Below, one piece after another: positions 1 to 5,701 of a DNA stretch of 11,497 bases (its first letter is position 1; each line of letters begins with the position of its first letter). A program made the translations under genes and the position numbers. The notes below the pieces were generated by a model. The model did not search any database. It was not told the origin of the DNA and saw only the letters and a list, made by a program, of their open reading frames with translations. This stretch comes from an uncultured Collinsella sp. (GTDB taxonomy: Bacteria; Actinomycetota; Coriobacteriia; Coriobacteriales; Coriobacteriaceae). Where the stretch lies: NCBI GenBank assembly GCA_902496845.1, contig CABVCJ010000056.1:1-11497 (forward strand). Direction: 5' to 3'.

Positions 1-711
1 GCGGTGACCGACGAGCAGCGGGCGGCGATTCTGCATGCGGCGAGCCGCGCGCCGTCGGCGGGTGCCATGATGATGTATTCCATCGTGAGCATCCGCGAGC
101 AGGCTACGCTCGACTGCCTGTCTGACCTGTGCGACCACCAGCCCATGATCGCCAAGGCGCCCTGGGCACTAATATTTGTGGTCGATTATGCCAAGTGGAT
201 CGATCTGTTTGAGCGCGTGGGCTGCTTTGAGCCCGAGTTTGTCGAGCGCACGGGCAAGGCGCCCCGCCGTGCGCCGGGTTTGGGCGACTTTGCCATCGCG
301 GCCCAGGACGCCGTGATCGCCGCGCAAAACGCCGTGGTTGCCGCCGAGGCCCTGGGGCTGGGGAGCTGCTACATCGGTGATATCATCGAGAATGCCGAGG
401 AAGTTGCCGAGCTGCTCGATCTGCCGCCCTATACCATGCCGCTATCGATGCTCATCATCGGCACGCCCCGTAAGGAGCGCCCGGCCATTGCACATCCCGT
501 GGTGAACCTGGTGCACGAGGAGCGCTACTGCCGCGCCGATGCTGCGACCATGGACGCGCAGGTGGCCGAGATGGATGCGATGTTTCGCCCGCATGCCCGC
601 GAGGTGGGCGAGCGCGTGGTGGATATCTACACCCGCAAACACACCAGTCCCTTTATGGCCGAGATGAGCCGCTCCATGGAGTGGTGGTTCAAAAACTGGC
701 TTGGAAAATGA
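1..711 (+). CDS. Nitroreductase family protein (FMN-dependent), 5'-truncated
   Basis: Partial gene: the reading frame is open from base 1 and the visible product begins in mid-domain. The first residues (A-V-T-D-E-Q, then AASRAPSAGAMMMYS) match the segment that normally follows the N-terminal R-S-x-R FMN-binding stretch of nitroreductases, so roughly 15-30 residues are missing before the window. The GTG at base 4 is therefore probably an internal Val codon and not the start. Further family marks are the central block AAQNAVVAAEALGLGSCYIGDI (about residues 108-129 of the visible part), the 'L.IG.P' strand near residues 149-154, and a longer C-terminal extension as in NfsA/FRP-like members. These enzymes bind FMN as homodimers and use NAD(P)H to reduce nitro or quinone compounds; the natural substrate cannot be told. 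The stop is TGA at 709-711. A hairpin at 719-741 follows directly. The family call is secure, the subfamily is not. Confidence 0.85.
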   Translation, partial: AVTDEQRAAILHAASRAPSAGAMMMYSIVSIREQATLDCLSDLCDHQPMIAKAPWALIFVVDYAKWIDLFERVGCFEPEFVERTGKAPRRAPGLGDFAIAAQDAVIAAQNAVVAAEALGLGSCYIGDIIENAEEVAELLDLPPYTMPLSMLIIGTPRKERPAIAHPVVNLVHEERYCRADAATMDAQVAEMDAMFRPHAREVGERVVDIYTRKHTSPFMAEMSRSMEWWFKNWLGK

Positions 712-718
712 CGAATGG

Positions 719-741
719 GACAAAGGGAAAGTCCCTCTGTC
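719..741 (+). terminator. Stem-loop after the nitroreductase gene, possible terminator
   Basis: GACA-a-AGGGA, loop AAG, TCCCT-c-TGTC forms a 9-bp stem with a single A/C mismatch, starting 7 bases after the stop codon. The position suits transcription termination of the nitroreductase gene, but no T-run follows, so classical intrinsic termination is doubtful. It could equally be a dispersed intergenic palindrome. Confidence 0.35.
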
Positions 742-806
742 ACATTCCATATCGCCGTGGTGGCCTAAAGGTCGTATAAATGTTTATCTAGCTGGGAAGA
801 CGGTGC

Positions 807-835
807 CATTTAAACATGGGCTGATTACCTATAAT
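807..835 (+). promoter_or_regulatory. Probable promoter of kup
   Basis: A perfect TATAAT -10 hexamer lies at 830-835, in an AT-rich patch of an otherwise GC-rich region, 35 bases before the kup start codon. No good -35 is seen: CATTTA at 807-812 has the right 17-base spacing but a poor match, and TTTAAA at 809-814 is slightly too close. The predicted transcript would have a leader of about 29 bases, leaving no room downstream for a riboswitch. A near-palindrome CCAT-TTAAAC-ATGG (806-819) overlaps the -35 zone and could be an operator, on weak evidence. Confidence 0.45.
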
Positions 836-870
836 CCCTTCGAACATTAAAGTTGGGAGGAAACCGGCTT

Positions 871-2898
871 ATGGAACAAAAGGCCAAGGAGGCAGCTTCG
901 CACGCTGCGATTCCTGTGAGCATCTCGGCGATGCTCGTCACGCTGGGCGTGGTGTACGGCGATATCGGCACCAGCCCTATGTATGTAACCAAGGCGCTCG
1001 TCGCCGGCAACGGCGGCATCGGAAGCGTCACGGAGGAGTTCGTGCTCGGCGCGCTCTCCCTTGTCGTGTGGACGGTCACGTTGCTGACCACCATCAAGTA
1101 TGTGCTCATCTCGCTGCGCGCCGATAACCATGGTGAGGGCGGCATCTTTGCCCTGTACAGCCTGGTCAAGCGCTGCGGCAAGTGGCTTATCATCCCCGCC
1201 ATGCTGGGCGGCGCGGCACTGCTCGCCGACGGCATCCTGACGCCGGCCGTTACCGTTACCACGGCCATCGAGGGCCTGCGCACCATCCCGGCGGTTCATG
1301 CCGTGCTGGGCGATGACCAGGGCCGCGTCGTCGCCATTACGCTCGCCATCATCATCGTGCTCTTCTTGGTACAGCGCATCGGTACGGCCAAGATCGGTCA
1401 CGCCTTTGGCCCCATCATGACGCTGTGGTTCCTGTTCCTGGGCGGCACGGGTCTGTTCTTTGTCTTCCAGCACCCCGCCGTGCTGCTGTGCCTCAACCCG
1501 GTGCGCGGCATCGCCTTTTTGCTGAGCCCCAACAACCACGCGGGCATCATGATTCTGGGCAGCTGCTTCCTCGCCACCACCGGTGCCGAGGCGCTCTACT
1601 CCGACATGGGCCACGTCGGCCGCGGCAACATCTACGCTACCTGGCCGTTCGTTAAGTGCTGCCTGCTGCTTTCCTATATGGGCCAGGGCGCTTGGCTTAT
1701 GAACAACGCTGCCAACCCCGAGCTCATGGGCATTGCCGACCTCAACCCGTTCTACCAGATGCTCGCCCCGGGCCTGCGTCCCTTTGCCGTAGGCCTTTCC
1801 ACCGTTGCGGCCATCATTGCCTCGCAGGCGCTCATCACCGGCGCGTTTTCGCTGGTGTCCGAGGCCAGCCGCCTGGACCTTATGCCGCACATGCAGGTCT
1901 TCTACCCTGCCGAGACCAAGGGCCAGCTCTACATCCCCATGGTCAACAACGTCATGCTTGTCGGCTGCGTCATCGTGGTGCTGCTGTTCCAGAACTCGGC
2001 GCATATGGAAGCCGCCTACGGCCTTGCCATTACGCTGACTATGATGTGCACCACGCTGCTGCTCTTCTTCTACCTGCACGAGGAGCGCAAGCTCAAGGTT
2101 GCTCCGTGGATCTTCGCGGCCTTCTTCCTTTTGCTCGAGGGCTTCTTCTTCGTGAGTTCGCTCACCAAGTTCTTCCACGGCGGCTACTTCACCATCCTCA
2201 TGGCTGCACTCATCATGGGCATTATGGTGTGCTGGTACAACGGCACGGCGGTCGAGCAGCGCCAGTTTACGCTGCTGCCGCTGCGCAGCTACCTGCCGCA
2301 GCTCAAGCGCCTGCGTGACGACGACCGTTACGAGCGCATGAGCGACAACGTCGTGTACCTGACCAAGGACACCCATACCGACTACATCGACCGCGATATC
2401 GTCTATTCGATCTTGGACAAGCATCCCAAGCGCGCCCGCGCCTGGTGGTTTGTGAATGTCGAGACCATGGACGAACCGCACACCTTTGCCTATTCGGTCG
2501 AGACGTTCGGCACCGACTACGTGTTCCGCGTGCATCTGTACCTGGGCTACAAGATCAACCAGCGCGTCAATGCCTACCTGCGTCAGGTTGTTCAGGACCT
2601 GGCTGCCACCGGCGAGCTGCCGCCGCAGACGCATGACTACTCGGTCTACAAGGATCCGGGCAACATCGGTACGTTCAAGTTCGTCCTGATTCGTAAGCTT
2701 CTGGCGCCCGAAAGCGATGTGGAGCCCAGCGAGCGTACGGCCATCACGCTCAAGTACATCATCCGCCGTGCCGCCGGCACGCCTGCACGCTGGTACGGCC
2801 TGGAGAACTCCAACGTGAGCTTTGAGTACGTGCCGCTGTTCACCAAGTTCAAAGCCGTGAACAAGATGCAGCGCCTGGCCCCCAACGAGCGGCCGTAG
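871..2898 (+). CDS. kup: Kup-type low-affinity potassium transporter
   Basis: Predicted 675-residue Kup/HAK/KT K+:H+ symporter of the cytoplasmic membrane. The N-terminal signature GVVYGDIGTSP is at residues 26-36 with the conserved Asp31, followed by NHGEGGIFAL (about 86-95) and DGILTPAVTVTTAIEG (120-135); all three are hallmark Kup blocks. About twelve hydrophobic segments fill residues 15-455, and the last 220 residues form the hydrophilic cytoplasmic domain. Length is normal for the family (E. coli 622, Gram-positive members near 670). The ATG at 871 is chosen because GGGAGG (855-860) sits 10 bases upstream; the in-frame TTG at 853 has the Shine-Dalgarno inside its own coding sequence. 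A small membrane protein gene follows about 60 bases downstream and a KdpD/KdpE-like pair beyond it, a context that supports a role in K+ homeostasis. No c-di-AMP riboswitch is recognisable upstream. Confidence 0.95.
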   Translation: MEQKAKEAASHAAIPVSISAMLVTLGVVYGDIGTSPMYVTKALVAGNGGIGSVTEEFVLGALSLVVWTVTLLTTIKYVLISLRADNHGEGGIFALYSLVKRCGKWLIIPAMLGGAALLADGILTPAVTVTTAIEGLRTIPAVHAVLGDDQGRVVAITLAIIIVLFLVQRIGTAKIGHAFGPIMTLWFLFLGGTGLFFVFQHPAVLLCLNPVRGIAFLLSPNNHAGIMILGSCFLATTGAEALYSDMGHVGRGNIYATWPFVKCCLLLSYMGQGAWLMNNAANPELMGIADLNPFYQMLAPGLRPFAVGLSTVAAIIASQALITGAFSLVSEASRLDLMPHMQVFYPAETKGQLYIPMVNNVMLVGCVIVVLLFQNSAHMEAAYGLAITLTMMCTTLLLFFYLHEERKLKVAPWIFAAFFLLLEGFFFVSSLTKFFHGGYFTILMAALIMGIMVCWYNGTAVEQRQFTLLPLRSYLPQLKRLRDDDRYERMSDNVVYLTKDTHTDYIDRDIVYSILDKHPKRARAWWFVNVETMDEPHTFAYSVETFGTDYVFRVHLYLGYKINQRVNAYLRQVVQDLAATGELPPQTHDYSVYKDPGNIGTFKFVLIRKLLAPESDVEPSERTAITLKYIIRRAAGTPARWYGLENSNVSFEYVPLFTKFKAVNKMQRLAPNERP

Positions 2899-2957
2899 AC
2901 GTCGGCGGCTACACGGAGTTATTTTTGATGGATAAGCATGAGGCCGGGGAGGTAAAC

Positions 2958-3152
2958 ATGGATACAAAGGCGCTCGATGGTCGTGAGGCGGTGGTCGAAA
3001 TGGTGCGTGAGGCGCGTGCCGACGCCGCCGAAGATCGGTTCTTTACGAATCGTGCCAACATGGACATGGCCGACCGTGTGATCTCGATCGTGGTGACGCT
3101 GCTTGTCGCGGCGTGCGTGTGCGCACTGCTCGCGCATGTGCTGTTTGTCTAA
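2958..3152 (+). CDS. Small single-helix membrane protein, function unknown
   Basis: Predicted 64-residue protein with no family I recognise. Residues 1-36 are hydrophilic and mostly charged (DGREAVVEMVREARADAAED), and one hydrophobic helix fills about residues 40-62, ending in HVLFV at the C-terminus, so it looks tail-anchored. The start at 2958 is preferred for its strong GGGGAGG (2946-2952) five bases upstream. A second ATG at 2928, with GGAG nine bases upstream, would add ten residues and cannot be excluded. It lies 59 bases after kup (29 for the longer form) with no terminator between them, so the two are probably cotranscribed; a strong terminator follows. By position it could be an accessory or regulatory subunit of Kup, loosely comparable to the small KdpF of the Kdp pump, but there is no sequence similarity to support that. 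Confidence 0.65.
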   Translation: MDTKALDGREAVVEMVREARADAAEDRFFTNRANMDMADRVISIVVTLLVAACVCALLAHVLFV

Positions 3153-3183
3153 CGACCGCAGGCTGCAAAGGCTATACACTTGG

Positions 3184-3240
3184 AACCACCACAAGGGAAA
3201 CCACCACAAAGGTGCCTGTCCCTTTGTGGTGGTTTTTGTT
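3184..3240 (+). terminator. Strong intrinsic terminator with duplicated 5' arm
   Basis: A perfect 15-bp stem (3198-3212 with 3221-3235, loop TGCCTGTC) runs directly into TTGTTTTT. It should end the kup-small protein transcript. A near copy of the 5' arm, AACCACCACAAGGG at 3184-3197, lies just upstream and could pair with the same 3' arm with one bulge. The kinase gene starts only 24 bases after the T-run, so it must use read-through or a promoter buried in or before this structure. Confidence 0.85.
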
Positions 3241-3263
3241 TTTGAGAGAGGGGCGGGGCGCTG

Positions 3264-4889
3264 ATGGACGTCCGTACGGACGGCGATATTGCCGATAGCT
3301 TTTGGTGGCGACGCACAACGCTGACGCGCCGCACTCCTCTGTATGACGCCTGCGTATCGGTGGGGCTGCTGGTCGCGGCGACGATTGTGGGCGCGCTGCT
3401 CGACCATCCGGGTCTCGCGCCGAGCATCATGATCGTCTATGTGTTCGCCGTTCAGCTGTGCGCATTCTTTACCTGGAGTCGCCTGTATTGCTTGCTGAGC
3501 TCGGCTGCCGCCGTGGCGCTCTACAACTTCTTGTTTGTCGACCCGCGCTACTCGCTGTCGCTTATCGACCGCGTCTATCCCGGCATGTTCTTCATCATGT
3601 TCGTGGTCTCGCTTGTGTCGAGCTCGATTGCGTTGGCCCTGCGCCGCGCCTTGGCACAGGCTGCCGCTAGCGACCGCCGCACGCATATGGTGCTCGAGAC
3701 CAACCGCATGCTGCAACGGTGCGCCGACCAGCATCAGATTGTCCATGCCATGGCAACGCAGCTGGCGCGTCTTTCGGGCTGTCCGGTCGTGTGGTACAGC
3801 GCCGACGACGAGGGCGATGACCTGCTGCCGCGTGCGACGTACACGGCCGTGGGCGATGCCGCGCCGGTGCACGAACTGGCGCCTCAGATGCCGCCGCGGC
3901 TCTCGGCGTCCGCCTATGTAGGAACGCCGCTCGATGCCACCTATGGTGGCTCGGCGTTTTATGGCATCTACCTGACGGTTCGCACGGGCGACGGCTTCGT
4001 GCGCTCGGGCGACCCCGCCTCGGTGGTGGGCGTGCTGGCTATCGTTGCCGAGCCCGACGTGCTGACGCACGAGGAGCGGGCACTTGCCGATGCCATCGTG
4101 AGCGAAGGCGAGCTGGCGCTCGATCGCGCCCGCGCCATGGAGGCCCGCGAGGAGGCGGCGGTGCTCGCCAAAAACGAGCAGCTGCGCGCCAACCTGCTGC
4201 GTTCCATCTCGCACGACCTGCGCACGCCGCTCACCAGTATTTCGGGCAATGCCGATGTGCTGCTCGACCAGGGCTCGACCGGCACCGCGGTGCTCGATGC
4301 CCAGACGCGCCGCGGCCTGCTTCTATCCATTCGCTCGGATGCGCTGTGGCTCAACGCCACCGTCGAGAACCTGCTCGCCATCACTAAGCTCGAGGGTGGC
4401 GGTATGCGCTTGTCGACCACGCTCGAGCTCATGGACGACATCGTCGAGGAGGCGCTGCGCCACGTGAACCCTGCTGTGCGCGAGCACGACCTTAAGGTGG
4501 TGGCGTGCGATGAGCCGGCGCTCGTCAACGTCGATGCGCGTCTGATGGTGCAGCTGGTGGTCAATCTGGTGAACAACGCCATTACCTATACGCCCGCAGG
4601 CTCGCATATCATGATTTCGATTAGCGTCGACGATGGACGCGTGGCGTGCTCGGTGGCCGATGATGGTCCGGGTATCGCACCCGAGGACCGCGAGCGGATC
4701 TTTGAGTCGTTCTATACCGCCAACCACGGTCTTGCCGACAGCCACCGCAGCGTTGGCCTGGGTCTTTCGCTCTGCCGCTCCATTGCGCTGGCACATGGCG
4801 GTAGCATAGAGGTTGCCGCGGCGGACCCGCACGGCTCGGTCTTTACGATTGAGCTTCCCGCCGCCGACGTTTCGTTTGATAAGGAGTAG
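3264..4889 (+). CDS. KdpD-like membrane sensor histidine kinase lacking the N-terminal KdpD domain
   Basis: Predicted 541-residue histidine kinase. Four closely spaced transmembrane helices (about residues 27-46, 53-71, 74-92, 105-126), with N-F-L-F-V-D-P-R-Y between the third and fourth, match the DUF4118 membrane domain of KdpD. A GAF-like region (about 140-275) and a short coiled linker follow. The kinase core has the H-box SISHDLRTPLTSI with phospho-acceptor His317, the N-box around Asn438, DDGPG at 466-470 and GLGLSL at 498-503, all intact. E. coli KdpD has about 890 residues, and the missing part is its cytoplasmic N-terminal KdpD and universal-stress-like domains with the nucleotide-binding motifs. 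This is not a wrong start, because a terminator sits directly upstream. The ATG at 3264 is preceded by a purine-rich GAGAGGGGCGGGG. The stop is four bases before the regulator start, so the two are cotranslated. Likely signals are K+ or membrane state; the target genes are unknown. Confidence 0.9.
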   Translation: MDVRTDGDIADSFWWRRTTLTRRTPLYDACVSVGLLVAATIVGALLDHPGLAPSIMIVYVFAVQLCAFFTWSRLYCLLSSAAAVALYNFLFVDPRYSLSLIDRVYPGMFFIMFVVSLVSSSIALALRRALAQAAASDRRTHMVLETNRMLQRCADQHQIVHAMATQLARLSGCPVVWYSADDEGDDLLPRATYTAVGDAAPVHELAPQMPPRLSASAYVGTPLDATYGGSAFYGIYLTVRTGDGFVRSGDPASVVGVLAIVAEPDVLTHEERALADAIVSEGELALDRARAMEAREEAAVLAKNEQLRANLLRSISHDLRTPLTSISGNADVLLDQGSTGTAVLDAQTRRGLLLSIRSDALWLNATVENLLAITKLEGGGMRLSTTLELMDDIVEEALRHVNPAVREHDLKVVACDEPALVNVDARLMVQLVVNLVNNAITYTPAGSHIMISISVDDGRVACSVADDGPGIAPEDRERIFESFYTANHGLADSHRSVGLGLSLCRSIALAHGGSIEVAAADPHGSVFTIELPAADVSFDKE

Positions 4890-4893
4890 CGCC

Positions 4894-5607
4894 GTGCCGA
4901 ACTCTGCCGTAAAACCGCTCATCTTGGTCGTTGAGGACGACCCCGCCGTCCGCAACCTTATCGTTGCCGCGCTCGAGGCGCACGGCTTGCGCCATATGGC
5001 CGTGGAGACCGCCCATGCCGCCATCGCCGCCGCCTCATCGCAGGCACCGAGTATTGTGCTGCTCGATCTGGGCCTGCCCGATATGGACGGCGTTAAGGTG
5101 GTGGAATCGGTGCGCGCATGGTCGGGTATGCCGATCATTGTGGTCTCGGCGCGCAGCGAGGATGCGGACAAGATTCGCGCGCTCGATGCCGGCGCCGACG
5201 ACTACCTGACCAAGCCGTTTTCGGTCGAGGAGCTGCTCGCGCGCATTCGCACGACGCTCAGGCGCCTTTCGTATGCACAAACGGGCGGCGTTGTCTCCGA
5301 GGGCTCGTTCGATACCGGTGAGCTGCATATCGATTTTGATGCCGGCATCGCCATGATGGATGGCGAGGAACTGCACCTGACGCCGATCGAGTACAAGCTC
5401 CTGTGCCTGTTGGCGCACAACGCCGACAAGGTGCTGACGCACCAGTTTATCCTGCACGAGATTTGGGGCACGGCAACTAAGAGCGACCTGGCGAGCCTGC
5501 GCGTCTTTATGGGCACGTTGCGCAAGAAGATCGAGTCCGACCCCGCGCACCCGCGCTATATCCAGACGCATGTGGGTATCGGTTACCGACTGGTCACCCA
5601 AGGCTAG
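4894..5607 (+). CDS. KdpE-like OmpR-family response regulator
   Basis: Predicted 237-residue two-domain regulator (E. coli KdpE has 225). The receiver domain (about 8-122) has the acidic pocket E14-D15-D16, phospho-acceptor Asp58 in LLDLGLPDMDG, Ser in VVSARS, and Lys107 in TKPF. The C-terminal winged-helix DNA-binding domain (about 135-235) has LTPIEYKLLCLL, the recognition segment around SLRVFMGTLRKKIE, and the ending YIQTHVGIGYRL typical of the OmpR/PhoB class. GTG at 4894 is chosen because AAGGAG (4881-4886) lies seven bases upstream and the next residues match family N-termini; the open frame reaches back to 4813, but that part overlaps the kinase gene. Partner of the upstream kinase and in one operon with it. 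In E. coli KdpE activates kdpFABC, which is not in this window, so the regulon here may be different. A palindrome at 5632-5698 follows. Confidence 0.93.
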   Translation: MPNSAVKPLILVVEDDPAVRNLIVAALEAHGLRHMAVETAHAAIAAASSQAPSIVLLDLGLPDMDGVKVVESVRAWSGMPIIVVSARSEDADKIRALDAGADDYLTKPFSVEELLARIRTTLRRLSYAQTGGVVSEGSFDTGELHIDFDAGIAMMDGEELHLTPIEYKLLCLLAHNADKVLTHQFILHEIWGTATKSDLASLRVFMGTLRKKIESDPAHPRYIQTHVGIGYRLVTQG

Positions 5608-5631
5608 ATCGCCAACCACCATCCCACTATG

Positions 5632-5698
5632 AGTTGCGGTGAAATACGGTCTATATTTGCCTAATTCCAGGCAAAACAGTCCGTATTCCACCGCAACT
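5632..5698. repeat. Long imperfect palindrome between convergent genes (possible two-way terminator)
   Basis: The outer arms 5632-5649 and 5681-5698 pair over 18 bases with one A/C mismatch at 5642/5688. The inner arms TTTGCCT (5656-5662) and AGGCAAA (5669-5675) close on a six-base loop. The stretch between them (TCTATA opposite ACAGT) looks like a decayed part of a once continuous palindrome. It fills most of the 94-base gap between the regulator stop (5607) and the rlmKL stop (5704), ending three bases short of the latter. It may terminate both transcripts, although T-runs are weak. It has the look of a dispersed intergenic repeat, which copy number in the genome would settle. Confidence 0.75.
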
Positions 5699-5701
5699 TT
5701 G

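Noticed and set aside
712..870. c-di-AMP (ydaO-type) riboswitch upstream of kup
   Set aside because: Such elements often precede K+ transporters, but the conserved blocks are not seen and the predicted leader is only about 29 bases.
847..2967. Minus-strand open frame of 706 codons opposite kup
   Set aside because: Product is a low-complexity run rich in His, Arg, Gln and Glu with no domain, as expected from the complement of GC-rich membrane-protein codons; kup on the plus strand is unmistakable.
3173..3178. TATACA as a -10 element for the kinase operon
   Set aside because: No -35 hexamer at suitable spacing, and the strong terminator lies downstream of it and before the gene, so it would not drive the kinase without read-through.
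2919..4214. Minus-strand open frame of 431 codons opposite the small gene and kinase
   Set aside because: It crosses the terminator and the kinase start, has biased Arg/His/Gln composition and no recognisable motif.
4813..4893. Upstream extension of the response regulator to 4813
   Set aside because: The extra 27 codons overlap the kinase gene, and a clear Shine-Dalgarno marks the GTG at 4894.
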